Source: Acinetobacter lwoffii (GTDB taxonomy: Bacteria; Pseudomonadota; Gammaproteobacteria; Pseudomonadales; Moraxellaceae). Taken from it: 64,000 nt of DNA. Under the pieces are notes generated by a model that did not search any database, was not told the origin of the DNA, and worked only from the letters and a program-made list of their open reading frames with translations. The stretch covers positions 248,001 to 312,000 of the forward strand of contig NZ_CP059081.1 of NCBI RefSeq assembly GCF_015602705.1, written 5' to 3'. Position numbers and translations under genes: made by a program. Shown here piece by piece: positions 28,684-39,809 of the stretch. Numbering within the stretch: position 1 is the first letter of the stretch; every line of letters begins with the position of its first letter.

Positions 28684-29211
28684 TTAACCGTTATTTTGCT
28701 TCTCTTTGATTTCTGCAAGTGTTTTGCAGTCAATACATAAAGTAGCCGTTGGGCGTGCTTCTAAACGACGCAAGCCAATTTCGATACCACAAGTTTCACA
28801 GAAACCATAGTCATCATTCTGGATTGCTTCGATCGACTGTTCGATTTTACGAATCAGTTTACGTTCACGGTCACGGGTACGTAACTCAATCGCAAACTCT
28901 TCTTCCTGAGTGGCACGGTCATTCACATCTGGAAGAGCAGTATTTTCGTCTTGCATCGTATTCAGGGTACGATCCACTTCTGACATCAACTCAGCTTTCC
29001 AAGCCAGCAAGATTTGGCGGAAATGCTGAAGCTGACCTTCAGACATGTATTCTTCATTTTTTTTAGGTTGATAAGGTTCAATACCAAATAAGCTAGCAGT
29101 AGAACCACCGTCAGTCGTTTTAGGCTTAGATTTGCGTACGCGCTTTGCAGCTTTCTCTTCTACAACATCAGTTTGATTGTCTAAGACTTGATTTTGGTTG
29201 TCATTCGCCAT
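28684..29211 (-). CDS. dksA: RNA polymerase-binding transcription factor DksA
   Basis: DksA binds the RNA polymerase secondary channel and, with ppGpp, controls rRNA and amino-acid genes. The 175-residue protein has an added N-terminal 45 residues rich in Asn, Lys and Thr, then the coiled coil with the acidic tip DVNDRATQEEEF (about 96-107) and the C-terminal C4 zinc finger CETC/CIDC (about 139-163). E. coli DksA is 151 residues, so the N-terminal extension is longer here, as in other Moraxellaceae. gluQRS follows within two bases on its longer reading, the conserved dksA-gluQ pair. Confidence 0.95.
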   Translation of the reverse strand: MANDNQNQVLDNQTDVVEEKAAKRVRKSKPKTTDGGSTASLFGIEPYQPKKNEEYMSEGQLQHFRQILLAWKAELMSEVDRTLNTMQDENTALPDVNDRATQEEEFAIELRTRDRERKLIRKIEQSIEAIQNDDYGFCETCGIEIGLRRLEARPTATLCIDCKTLAEIKEKQNNG

Positions 29212-29420
29212 TTAGGGCATTCCTCATCTATGCGTATGATTGCTACGCAAAAAATATGGTGATATGCAATTTTTATCCACCCTGTAGAAAGATTATCCTC
29301 CTATGGGGGCCGTCATCATATAGACTTTTTATGCTTATTGATAGTCTTTGATGTCTGGACTATGCATATCACATTTCCTTGGGTTGCAATAAAGTAATGC
29401 AAAAAAAACAAATTGAAAAG

Positions 29421-30239
29421 TTAATAACCTGAAATTTCGGTATTAATATTTTGCTGGCTTAATGCCACCCGTTCAATATAGGTATCAAACTCACCATTTT
29501 GTTGCAAATGTAATACACGATAACCCGGTGCCGCCTGATCTAGTGCGAAATCTTCGCTTTTAGGTTTAAACTGCACACTGGTCGATGGCGTGGATAAAAA
29601 GTAGATACCATGCCATTCGTTGCAGGAATCCTGATGCACATGACCAAACAGAACCAGTTTGATATTCTGATGCCGAGCCAGCACATCTTTCAAATCTTCA
29701 GCATTTTTCAGCCGGTGCTGATCAATCCAGTGCGATTTCATCGCAAAAGGATGGTGATGACAAGCGACAATGACATGCTGATGTTTAAATTCAAGCAATA
29801 ATTGATCCAATTGATCCAGTTGAGCTTGTTCCACCCAGCCATCCACCTTGCCTTGAACCGCACTATTTAACAGGATTATGGTCCAGGTGCCAAAATGAAT
29901 GGCATGTACCTGATTCACGTTCTGGTGAAAAGGGAACACCCGAATGTCATCATGGTTACCTGGAATCTGATAATGCGGCACGTTTAAAGACTGAATATAT
30001 TCCAAATATCGCTGATAAGTCTGTTCGACCGGCACCTGCGCCAGATCACCAGTATGAATCAGTGCATCCATTTGGGGAAAGCGCTGTTGGATCTGCTGCA
30101 TCACCTCATGAAAACTCTGCTCGGGATTCATCCGGGCAAATTCCAGCTCTTCCCGGTTCATCAAATGGGTATCAGAAATCTGGATCATGGTCCAATCCGG
30201 CTGTGTACTTGTACTTGTACTTGACTGCTGAAAACTCAT
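29421..30239 (-). CDS. cpdA: 3',5'-cyclic-AMP phosphodiesterase CpdA-like metallophosphatase
   Basis: This is a cytoplasmic calcineurin-fold phosphodiesterase that lowers cyclic AMP. The 272-residue product has all metal-site motifs in order: ISDTHLM, HTGDLAQ, PGNHDD, ACHHHPF and GHVHQD. I chose the ATG at 30239 (MSFQQSS), with GGGGA upstream, so that it overlaps the nudF stop by four bases (ATGA). The N-terminus has a Ser-Thr repeat encoded by three copies of a six-base unit. The nudF-cpdA pairing is common in gammaproteobacteria. Substrate specificity is inferred from the family and context. Confidence 0.9.
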   Translation of the reverse strand: MSFQQSSTSTSTQPDWTMIQISDTHLMNREELEFARMNPEQSFHEVMQQIQQRFPQMDALIHTGDLAQVPVEQTYQRYLEYIQSLNVPHYQIPGNHDDIRVFPFHQNVNQVHAIHFGTWTIILLNSAVQGKVDGWVEQAQLDQLDQLLLEFKHQHVIVACHHHPFAMKSHWIDQHRLKNAEDLKDVLARHQNIKLVLFGHVHQDSCNEWHGIYFLSTPSTSVQFKPKSEDFALDQAAPGYRVLHLQQNGEFDTYIERVALSQQNINTEISGY

Positions 30240-30871
30240 GTCTTTCCCCTTAGACATATTCCTGCAGTATGAATATGTTGTTGCAACCATTGCAAGGCCA
30301 TAATGACAGGTGCATTTCTTAAGCGACCATTCGTGAGCAAGGACGGAATATCAGCATAATCCAGAATATGCAGCTGGATATTTTCACCTTCATCCGGCAT
30401 GCCAAAAATACCGCCCTGTTCAGGCAATTCGGTCTGCGCCACATATAAATGAAATAATTCGGAACATGCCCCGGCGGACGGATAGAAGCTGAAAATGTGC
30501 TGCAGCTCATCCAGGGTACAGCCTGATTCTTCGAGTGCTTCGCGACGGATGCATGTTTCAGGCGCTTCATCGCCATCCAGAACGCCAGCAATTACTTCGA
30601 GTTGCCAAGGAGAGTCGATATCATCCAGTCCGCCAATCCGGAACTGTTCGATCAGGCCGAATTTCTGTTGTTGATGATTGTACATCAGCACACCCGCTGC
30701 TTCTGGCCGATGAATCAGCTCACGTTGCAAAATAGGGGTTGAGCTTTCCTGATTAAATAAACGGTGTTTCAGGCTGACTTTTTCTACCTGAATAAATCCC
30801 TGGTACAAGAACTCACGTGCCTCTACGCTAAAGTCTTTTTTATTATAAGAGGCCTGTTTAATAATATTCAT
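30236..30871 (-). CDS. nudF: ADP-ribose pyrophosphatase (Nudix)
   Basis: This enzyme hydrolyses ADP-ribose to AMP and ribose 5-phosphate. The 211-residue product has a full Nudix box, GVLDGDEAPETCIRREALEESG at about residues 98-119 (GX5EX7REUXEEXGU), and the FYPSAGACSE segment downstream. I chose the ATG at 30871 (MNIIKQASYN) because it aligns with the E. coli NudF start. An ATG at 30904 would add 11 residues but places an inverted repeat in the coding region. The start is immediately preceded by a long hairpin. It overlaps cpdA by four bases and lies about 75 bases after thiC on the same strand. Confidence 0.9.
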   Translation of the reverse strand: MNIIKQASYNKKDFSVEAREFLYQGFIQVEKVSLKHRLFNQESSTPILQRELIHRPEAAGVLMYNHQQQKFGLIEQFRIGGLDDIDSPWQLEVIAGVLDGDEAPETCIRREALEESGCTLDELQHIFSFYPSAGACSELFHLYVAQTELPEQGGIFGMPDEGENIQLHILDYADIPSLLTNGRLRNAPVIMALQWLQQHIHTAGICLRGKT

Positions 30872-30874
30872 ATG

Positions 30875-30914
30875 CTCAGATAGAATGAATTGATTTATTT
30901 TCATCCTATCTGAG
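30875..30914. repeat. Inverted repeat directly before the nudF start codon
   Basis: Arms of 13 bases (30875-30887 and 30902-30914), one mismatch, enclose a 14-base AT-rich loop. On the plus strand it is followed by eight T. On the nudF mRNA the hairpin ends three bases before the ATG. Confidence 0.7.
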
Positions 30915-30947
30915 TTTTTTTTGAAGACAACTGTTTTTTTTACAGTT

Positions 30948-33060
<2,113 letters not shown>

Positions 33061-33098
33061 GAGGCTAAAGCTTAGCTCAGTTTAGGCAGAATAAACAG

Positions 33099-33137
33099 GT
33101 CTAAATCGCTCAACTTTAAGCGAGGATTGATTTAGAC
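33099..33137. repeat. Inverted repeat upstream of the thiC riboswitch
   Basis: GTCTAAATC (33099-33107) and GATTTAGAC (33129-33137) are perfect nine-base arms. Inside, CGCTCAA and TTAAGCG can extend the pairing with one wobble. It lies between the lipoprotein gene and the riboswitch, where the thiC promoter must be. Confidence 0.6.
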
Positions 33138-33172
33138 ATGGCGATATTGATTGAAGGTGAAACTGATCCCAA

Positions 33173-34204
33173 CTAGATACAGATGGCATCGGTAAAGCAG
33201 TCTTTATCATATTTTTGTGAGGGCGGGCTGATCTGGGCATAGTACAGAATCTGATCTGCTTCCGAGCGGTTTCTATAATCGGCAGGCAAGACTTGTTGGC
33301 GCTGTTCCGGAGTCATGTCCAGAAATTCCAGAAACAGGCGTGCCTGTGTGGACAGCGTTGATTTCTGGCCGTTTGATAGTCCAATAATAGTTTCCAGATG
33401 ACTGGTATCCACAGCATAACGATCGCGATAATCTTCCGACACCGGGGATTGCTCGGTACCTCTAAACAGGAAATAGGTATATTGCTTCAGCAGATATTCA
33501 GCATCGCGTTTATAACTGCTATTCGGATAAGTCTTGAGATAGTCTTCCCAAAGCAGACTGCGGGCTGCAATATCAGCGGCTTCAATCTGCAGGCGTTTTT
33601 CCACCAGCACCGGTTCCATATTCTGTTCCGCCAGATTTTCAATAAAGGCTTTTTCAGCGGCCGGTAAATAAGGGGCAAAAATACGCGCCAGATATTCCGG
33701 ACTGCGGCGATAATGTAAAGTGCCATCTCCCAGATCCAGCAGTTCTACATAAGCCTGCCCCTTGTGTTTTAACAGATACTGGTCACGTGAGGTGAGCTGT
33801 TGAAAATGCGCGTGCTGAATGGTCGGATGCTGGGCCATTTCCAGTGCATACTGCTCAAAGGCGCGTTGCTGAAATTCGGTGCGATCCACCTTTAAAAAGC
33901 GCTGATACATTTCAGTAGAGCGCAACATCAGATTTTTCTGCTCTGCCAGTTCCATTAAGGGCAGGCACACTTTAAGATCCTGATTAATCTGTTCCAGCGC
34001 AAAAGTCGTACGCTGGTCATTAATCTGGGACATGTTTTTTTCAATATTCTGGCACATGAGGCTGAAGTCATTGACTGGACTTTGGGCTTGACTCGCTTCA
34101 GGCTGTTCAATCTGGAGCTGTGATTCTGAGGGCTGCTGACAGCCTCCCAGAAACAGCAAACTGCCGGCAATGAAACAGGCTTTGAATATCGACGGGAATG
34201 GCAT
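33173..34204 (-). CDS. Uncharacterised lipoprotein
   Basis: I do not recognise a named family. The 343-residue product has a lipoprotein signal: a hydrophobic core and lipobox LGGC (Cys about residue 22), then a Gln/Ser/Glu-rich linker. The rest is mostly helical and Gln/Leu-rich without visible enzyme motifs. Cys residues near the N-terminal third and the C-terminal KDCFTDAIC could form disulfides. The ATG at 34204 (MPFPSIFKACF) is preferred to a GTG two codons upstream; neither has a strong ribosome site. It is upstream of thiC but probably separately transcribed. Confidence 0.75.
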   Translation of the reverse strand: MPFPSIFKACFIAGSLLFLGGCQQPSESQLQIEQPEASQAQSPVNDFSLMCQNIEKNMSQINDQRTTFALEQINQDLKVCLPLMELAEQKNLMLRSTEMYQRFLKVDRTEFQQRAFEQYALEMAQHPTIQHAHFQQLTSRDQYLLKHKGQAYVELLDLGDGTLHYRRSPEYLARIFAPYLPAAEKAFIENLAEQNMEPVLVEKRLQIEAADIAARSLLWEDYLKTYPNSSYKRDAEYLLKQYTYFLFRGTEQSPVSEDYRDRYAVDTSHLETIIGLSNGQKSTLSTQARLFLEFLDMTPEQRQQVLPADYRNRSEADQILYYAQISPPSQKYDKDCFTDAICI

Positions 34205-34331
34205 TAACACTGTGCTTCAGGACTCTGTATAGGTGAATTCAGAAAATAACGGCCTTACTGGGAGGTATATTGTATAGATCAAATTAAAATACTATGTTTA
34301 GTATTGTGAATTGCTTTGTTACATTGCAGAC

Positions 34332-34425
34332 AGAGATCTTGAAAATTGAATTAATCGTGAATAAAACGCGATAGTTATATTAAAAAGTTAATAAAAATCA
34401 TACGTAAAAATTCAAGAGATCTCTT
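34332..34425 (+). promoter_or_regulatory. tolC-like gene upstream region with two related palindromic sites
   Basis: The 289-base gap before the tolC-like gene holds AGAGATCTTGAA at 34332-34343 and, in opposite orientation, TTCAAGAGATCTCTT at 34411-34425, whose core AAGAGATCTCTT is a perfect 12-base palindrome. The pair could be regulator sites. No promoter is certain. Confidence 0.3.
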
Positions 34426-34493
34426 TAGTATGGCTTAGCTTAAAGCGCCAGAATTTTTTGATCTGAATGGCTGTTAGGGGTTAACACTATAAA

Positions 34494-35855
34494 ATGAAAT
34501 TAAAACTCAGTGTCATGGCCGGTTTATTGCTATTAATTAGTCCGGCGATTTTTGCCCTGGATTTACAAGAAGCGTATGCACGCGCCCAGCAAAATGATCC
34601 AAATTGGCAGGCGAATGTGTTGCAGTACCAATCTGATCAGCTCAATCTGGGGATTGCAGGCGGAAATTTGCTGCCGACCGTGACTTTATCTGGAAGTGTG
34701 ACCCGTAAAAACCAGTCCGTCAACAACTCAGAGTCTGAAGGTTTGCCTGCTGAATTTGGTGAGTTGCAAAGTTCCAGTACAACCAGCCGTCAGGTGGCCT
34801 TAACCGCACGCCAACCTTTATTTCGCTGGGATGCCTGGCAAGGTTATAAGCAGGTCAAGACCTCGGTCGAACTCAGTGAAGTCAATCTGCGTCTGCAAAA
34901 ACAGCAGCATATTTTACAGGTGGCCGAAGCCTATTTTAATGTCTTGCGGCAGCAGTCTTTGACTACGGCTTATTTACAGGAAGAGCAGGCGCTGTCTGAA
35001 CAGTTATGCATGATGAATGCTAAGCTGAAAGAAGGTTTGGTGGCGCGTAGTGAGGTCAGTGAAGCTAATGCCCAGTATCAAAGTGCCCAAGCCAACCGGA
35101 TTTCGACTCAAGTTCAGCTGGTACTGGCCCAAGAACAGCTGGCACAGTTAATCGGCCCTTATCAGGAAAATCTGGCGGTATTACGCAACGATTTCCAGTT
35201 CCAGAAACCGGTTCCAAGTGATATGCAGTCCTGGACCGAATTAGCACAAAGCCAAAATCTGAATATTCTGCAAGCGCGTTTGCAAAAGCGCTATTCTGAA
35301 GATGCCAAACGGGTCGAACAGGCTGCGCTCTATCCGCAGGTCGAAGCGGTCGGAACCTATGGCTATTTAAAGCAAAGTCCGGCTACGATCATGTCCAGCA
35401 ATGGAGATTTCGACCAGATTGGGGTGGAGGTGAACTGGAATGTATTTAGCGGTGGACGCACACAAAAAAGTATTCGTCAGGCCGGTGTCAATGTGCAAAA
35501 AAGTGAAGCGCAACTGGATGCGGCCATCCGCAAAGCCAATACCGATGTGAAACAGTCCTTTATGCAGGTAGAAACCGATCAGGCCAAACTGAATGCACGT
35601 AAAGCCGCGATGGACTCTTCGGAAATTGTCTCACAAGCGTCCAGAGCCCAATATCAGGAAGGCTTAAAAACCATGGTCGATGTGTTGCTGGCACAGCGTA
35701 ATGCCTTTTCTGCCAAGACCGATTATTTGAATGCCAAATATGATTATCTGTTGCATGTGCTGCAATTGCAGGCCTCGGTCGGGCAGTTAACCGAAAAGGA
35801 ACTGGCAGAGCTGAATGCCTGGCTGATTGAATATGATTCGCCTCAGCCTCTATGA
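34494..35855 (+). CDS. tolC: TolC-family outer-membrane channel protein
   Basis: This is an outer-membrane factor that forms the exit channel for efflux or type I secretion. The 453-residue protein has a signal peptide (MKLKLSVMAGLLLLISPAIF, cleavage after FAL or IFA near residue 22) and two OEP repeats: each begins with a DLQEAYARAQQNDP- or FRWDAWQGYKQ-type helix and contains Gln/Ala-rich helical stretches. AYFNVLRQQ (about 145) and GVEVNWNVFSGGRT (about 305) are typical TolC segments. No periplasmic adaptor or pump gene is adjacent, so it probably serves pumps encoded elsewhere. phoU follows after 91 bases. Confidence 0.88.
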   Translation: MKLKLSVMAGLLLLISPAIFALDLQEAYARAQQNDPNWQANVLQYQSDQLNLGIAGGNLLPTVTLSGSVTRKNQSVNNSESEGLPAEFGELQSSSTTSRQVALTARQPLFRWDAWQGYKQVKTSVELSEVNLRLQKQQHILQVAEAYFNVLRQQSLTTAYLQEEQALSEQLCMMNAKLKEGLVARSEVSEANAQYQSAQANRISTQVQLVLAQEQLAQLIGPYQENLAVLRNDFQFQKPVPSDMQSWTELAQSQNLNILQARLQKRYSEDAKRVEQAALYPQVEAVGTYGYLKQSPATIMSSNGDFDQIGVEVNWNVFSGGRTQKSIRQAGVNVQKSEAQLDAAIRKANTDVKQSFMQVETDQAKLNARKAAMDSSEIVSQASRAQYQEGLKTMVDVLLAQRNAFSAKTDYLNAKYDYLLHVLQLQASVGQLTEKELAELNAWLIEYDSPQPL

Positions 35856-35946
35856 GGCTACTATTGTCATCAAACTTTCATCATAGATATGCTTTAATAT
35901 GATTTATTATTGATCATTGTCCTCTATCGTTCAGGAGTAGCTTTCC

Positions 35947-36666
35947 TTGTGTCCAAATAATCCTGTATTAAGTCATCACATTTCTTCGCAATTTAATGAA
36001 GAACTGCAGGACGTAAATACCAAATTCATGACGATGGGCGGACTGGTAGAACAGCAGGTAGCTAATGCCATTCATGCCCTATTGGACACAGATGTCTCAA
36101 TGGCAGTAGATGTGCAGTTTCAAGATAATGTCGTCAATCAGATGGAACGAGATATTGATGAAGCGCTGACCCTGATTCTGGCGCGCCGTCATCCTGCCGC
36201 GATTGATTTACGTATGGTGCTTGCCATGTCCAAGGCCAATACCGATCTGGAACGGATTGGCGATGAAGCCTCGAAAATAGGCCGAATTGCACAAAGCTTA
36301 TGTGAAGAGGGCGGCTCACCGCGCGGTTATATGGAAACCCGGCATATTGGCAACCAGGTGCGGGTGATGATTCATGATGCACTGGATGCTTTTGCGCGTC
36401 TGGATGTAGATCAAGCTTTGAAGGTCATGTTGGCAGATGCGGATATTGACCGTGAGTATCAATCAGCCACACGTACGCTTATGACTTATATGATTGAAGA
36501 TCCGCGGCATATCAGTCGTGTCATCAATGTATTATGGGTGCTGCGTTCGCTAGAAAGAATTGGCGATCATGCCCGGAATATTTCGGAACAGGTGATCTAT
36601 ATGGTCAAAGGTTTTGATGTGCGTCATACCAGCGTTGAAGAAATTGAACAGAAAGTTCAGCGTTAA
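35947..36666 (+). CDS. phoU: Phosphate signalling protein PhoU
   Basis: PhoU is a cytoplasmic negative regulator of the phosphate (Pho) response that works with PhoR and the Pst transporter. The 239-residue all-helical product has two repeats, each with a metal-binding E/DxxxD-type motif: MERDIDEALTLIL (about 61) and DREYQSATRTLM (about 165). LERIGDEA and LERIGDHARNISE are typical. The start is a TTG at 35947 supported by AGGAG nine bases upstream; no in-frame ATG lies nearby before the conserved region. There are no pst genes next to it, unlike the E. coli pst-phoU operon. A terminator follows. Confidence 0.93.
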   Translation: MCPNNPVLSHHISSQFNEELQDVNTKFMTMGGLVEQQVANAIHALLDTDVSMAVDVQFQDNVVNQMERDIDEALTLILARRHPAAIDLRMVLAMSKANTDLERIGDEASKIGRIAQSLCEEGGSPRGYMETRHIGNQVRVMIHDALDAFARLDVDQALKVMLADADIDREYQSATRTLMTYMIEDPRHISRVINVLWVLRSLERIGDHARNISEQVIYMVKGFDVRHTSVEEIEQKVQR

Positions 36667-36683
36667 ACGTTCCAGACTTAAAT

Positions 36684-36712
36684 AAAAAAACCTCCAGCTC
36701 GGAGGTTTTTTA
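36684..36712. terminator. Bidirectional terminator between phoU and the ABC exporter
   Basis: AAAACCTCC and GGAGGTTTT close on AGCTC, flanked by A and T runs, between converging genes. Confidence 0.9.
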
Positions 36713-36726
36713 TTGGGATAGAAAAG

Positions 36727-38529
36727 CTAACTATGAGTTTCTTCCTCGGCATCATCTTCAAAAGTTTTGGCAATTTTTTCAATATTCAGGCTTTTGGCCA
36801 TCGCATCAAAGATTTCCTTATACACGCCTTGCTGATGATAAAGCTGGTCGTGTTCACCATGTTCGGCAATCGTTCCTTCTTTCATTACATAGGTATAATC
36901 TGCATCAATAATCTGCGACAGGCTATGCGAAATGATGATCACAGTACGACCTTGCTTGATCTGGTCCAGACTTTGTTTGATCTGTTCCGTGGCAATTGCA
37001 TCCAGACTCGCCGTCGGTTCATCCAGAAAAATAATCGGTGGATTTTTCAGGAACATCCGTGCCAAGGCAATGCGTTGCTGCTGGCCGCCAGACAGCATCA
37101 AGGCATCGCTGTCATAGCCATCCGGTAACTGTAAAATCTGCTCATGAATCGAGGCTTTTTCTGCTGCCTCAATTACATCTTCCATTGAGGCAGTAGTTTT
37201 GCCGTAACGGATATTGTCAAAGATGGTGCCCTGAAAAATATGATTTTTTTGTAAGACCAGACCAATATGATCGCGTAGATATTGGGTGTCATAATCTTTC
37301 AGATCAATGCCATCCAGTTTGATCTGGCCTTGCTGTGGTTCATAAAATTTATCCAGCAGACTGATCAGGGTCGATTTTCCGGCACCCGATAAGCCCACCA
37401 AGGCGGTAATTTTATTCGGGCGAATTTCCATATCAATATCTTTCAAAGCATGGTGGCCATTTGGATAATAAAAATTCACGCCACTGAGTTGAAATTTGCC
37501 TTGGACAATCGGTTTCTGCTGACCACTTTGTTCAATTTCATCATCGGCCTCCAGAATCTTGAAAAAGCTTTCTGAATAGATCATGGCATCATTCACTTCA
37601 TCATAAATCCGGTGCAGGGATCGGATCGGAGCCGAGACATTATTAAATAGCAGCACATGAAACATGATCATGCCAATACTCATCTGACCGTCCAGCACAA
37701 AGTAGGAGGTTAGAATAATGATGAGTACAATCCCGATCTGTTCCAGAAAAGTTTTCAGGCCATCAAACAGGAAACTGGTCTGGCGGGTTTTCATCTGATT
37801 GTCGGTCAGTTCGCGCTGTAACCCTAACTGCTTTTCCGATTCAATCGATTCGCGGTTAAAGGATTTGATCACGGTAATCGAGTTGATGATGCTGAGAATG
37901 CCCTGACTCTTTTTCTCCCGGCCATCGCGAAGGCTGCGGCGCCAGCCCCCAAGTTTTTGCGCCTGCTTATAGGTTAACCAGAAATAGATTGGGACAATGG
38001 CAGTTGCAACCAGACCGACATAGACATTGGCATAGTACATCAGCCCCAAAGCTACAATGGCACTGGTAAATAACGGTAAAATATCAATGAAAAAGATCTG
38101 AACCAGACGGGTCAGTGAACCAATACCACGGTCAATCCGGGTCTGTAATTTACCGGCCTGATTATTTTCCTGATTAAAAAATTCCAAACGATATTTTAAA
38201 AACTTTTCAATAATCCCTTGGGCCAGATCCTGAGAGACAAAAATTCGCAGTTTCTCTCCATAGAACTTCTGCCCGAACTGGACAAAGGCATTAATAATTT
38301 CTTTGCCGAGCAAAATTGCCGAAATCGTGATCAGAATATGCCAGCCTTGCTCCAATCCTTGACCGGCTTCGAGTAGCGAATTGATGCTGTCGACCGCATA
38401 TTGCAAGGTAATGGCATTGACCTGTGCTGTGAATGAGCCAATCAGGGTCAGAATCAGCGTGGCAATCACCAGCAACCGGTAAGGCTGAACAAAGGGACGA
38501 AGTTTCTGAAACAGCTGCCATAAGTTCAT
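36727..38529 (-). CDS. ABC exporter (fused permease and ATPase)
   Basis: This 600-residue half-transporter combines a six-helix exporter domain (about 1-320) and an ATPase domain (about 345-580). The ATPase shows Walker [10 protein letters not shown], the signature [11 protein letters not shown], Walker [13 protein letters not shown] and a switch histidine in [10 protein letters not shown]. It would act as a homodimer in the inner membrane. The layout is that of MsbA or multidrug/lipid exporters, but no neighbour reveals the substrate. The adjacent plus-strand genes tolC-like and phoU are convergent, so no operon link exists. Confidence 0.88.
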   Translation of the reverse strand: MNLWQLFQKLRPFVQPYRLLVIATLILTLIGSFTAQVNAITLQYAVDSINSLLEAGQGLEQGWHILITISAILLGKEIINAFVQFGQKFYGEKLRIFVSQDLAQGIIEKFLKYRLEFFNQENNQAGKLQTRIDRGIGSLTRLVQIFFIDILPLFTSAIVALGLMYYANVYVGLVATAIVPIYFWLTYKQAQKLGGWRRSLRDGREKKSQGILSIINSITVIKSFNRESIESEKQLGLQRELTDNQMKTRQTSFLFDGLKTFLEQIGIVLIIILTSYFVLDGQMSIGMIMFHVLLFNNVSAPIRSLHRIYDEVNDAMIYSESFFKILEADDEIEQSGQQKPIVQGKFQLSGVNFYYPNGHHALKDIDMEIRPNKITALVGLSGAGKSTLISLLDKFYEPQQGQIKLDGIDLKDYDTQYLRDHIGLVLQKNHIFQGTIFDNIRYGKTTASMEDVIEAAEKASIHEQILQLPDGYDSDALMLSGGQQQRIALARMFLKNPPIIFLDEPTASLDAIATEQIKQSLDQIKQGRTVIIISHSLSQIIDADYTYVMKEGTIAEHGEHDQLYHQQGVYKEIFDAMAKSLNIEKIAKTFEDDAEEETHS

Positions 38530-38680
38530 AAAAGGATTATTTTTATTGTGAAAGTTGAATTCAGTCTAGGCAGGAATCATGCCAGCCACAAGCATAAATG
38601 TTGTAGTCATTTGTGAAGAGCAGTTGTAATCCTTTAGGTCGAATGTCAGTATTTTCATGTGGATACTGGATCTGATTGAT

Positions 38681-39301
38681 ATGACGCTCGATTTATTTGC
38701 ACCCCAGCCGCAAGCCAATGTATTACCTTTTGATGGGGTAGTAGAAGATTATGGCCTGATTTTGGATCAGGAACAAAGCCAGCAGTATCTACAGCATTTT
38801 CTCAGTCAGCTGGCCTGGCAACATGATGAAGTGCATTTATTTGGCAAGCACCATGTCACAGGTCGCCAGGTGGTCTGGTATGGCGATGAACATTATCAGT
38901 ATCGTTATTCTGGTACGCTCAAACAAGCTCAGGTATGGACACCCGGATTATTCCGTTTAAAGCAGCATATTGAAATTCTGGTCGGTCATCCCTTTAATTC
39001 CTGTCTGGCCAATTTGTATGAAGATGGTTCCCAAGGCTTGGGCTGGCATAGTGATGATGAGCCGGCGTTATATACAGGTACTTCTCGGGAAAATGTCATT
39101 GCTTCTCTGAGTCTGGGAGCCACCCGCAAAATGAGCTTTAAGCATAAAATTCGGAGCGATAAAGTCGATGTACTGTTACACAGTGGACAACTGATTGTGA
39201 TGCGAGGTGCGACACAGCAACACTGGAAGCACAGTATCAGCAAAACCAGCAAAGTTTTAACACCAAGAATTAACCTGACTTTTCGTTATTTTTATCCTTA
39301 A
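38681..39301 (+). CDS. alkB: AlkB-family 2-oxoglutarate/Fe(II) dioxygenase
   Basis: AlkB-type enzymes oxidatively remove methyl groups from alkylated bases. The 206-residue product is of the short AlkB2/AlkB3-like form. The iron site is HSDDE (His and Asp, near residue 127) and the distal His in QQHWKHSI. The 2-oxoglutarate-binding arginines lie in RINLTFRYF near the C-terminus. I took the ATG at 38681 (MTLDLFAPQPQ); an ATG at 38657 would add eight residues. It is a single gene, divergent from the ABC exporter and convergent with ruvX. Confidence 0.85.
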   Translation: MTLDLFAPQPQANVLPFDGVVEDYGLILDQEQSQQYLQHFLSQLAWQHDEVHLFGKHHVTGRQVVWYGDEHYQYRYSGTLKQAQVWTPGLFRLKQHIEILVGHPFNSCLANLYEDGSQGLGWHSDDEPALYTGTSRENVIASLSLGATRKMSFKHKIRSDKVDVLLHSGQLIVMRGATQQHWKHSISKTSKVLTPRINLTFRYFYP

Positions 39302-39317
39302 GAAGCATTTTGGAGCA

Positions 39318-39341
39318 TAAAAAAGCACCCTGACGGATGCT
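39318..39341 (-). terminator. Terminator after ruvX (minus strand)
   Basis: On the minus strand AGCATCC pairs with GGGTGCT (one wobble) around GTCA and runs into six T. It lies 24 bases beyond the ruvX stop. Confidence 0.7.
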
Positions 39342-39365
39342 GATTTAAAAAATTTTCAAAACAGA

Positions 39366-39809
39366 TTAAGGCGTGATTCCAGCAGGATGGCGATACCAGC
39401 TTTCAATCAACAAGGTAGCCGCAATACTGTCGGCAGAGAGTTTCTTGCCGCGACCTTGAGCCTGATAATGCTCCAGTTCATCGCGTGCTTCACGGGTGGT
39501 CAAACGTTCATCCACCATCCAGGTTTCAATATTGGTCTGATGACGTAAACGGCGGGCAAATTTTCGCGCCCGTGTCGACAGCTCCGATTCACTATCATCC
39601 ATATTCAATGGTAAGCCGACCAGAAATAAATTCGGTTGATGGCTTTTCACGATTTTGAGCAGTTCATCCCAGTTGGGAATACCATCTTTCATGGGAAATA
39701 AGGGTAGGGGATTGGCACTAGCAATCAGGGATTGTCCAACCGACATTCCCATTTTTTGTGTACCAAAATCAAACGCCATAATGGTTTGTGGCGCGTTTAC
39801 ATCAGGCAT
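39366..39809 (-). CDS. ruvX: Putative Holliday junction resolvase / pre-16S rRNA nuclease YqgF
   Basis: This RNase H-fold protein is annotated as a Holliday junction resolvase and as the nuclease maturing the 16S rRNA 5' end. The 147-residue product has the N-terminal [15 protein letters not shown] strand with the catalytic Asp, [13 protein letters not shown] in the middle, and [10 protein letters not shown] near residue 104. I chose the ATG at 39809 (MPDVNAP) over a TTG two codons upstream. It overlaps yqgE by eight bases, the conserved yqgE-yqgF pairing. Confidence 0.93.
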   Translation of the reverse strand: MPDVNAPQTIMAFDFGTQKMGMSVGQSLIASANPLPLFPMKDGIPNWDELLKIVKSHQPNLFLVGLPLNMDDSESELSTRARKFARRLRHQTNIETWMVDERLTTREARDELEHYQAQGRGKKLSADSIAATLLIESWYRHPAGITP

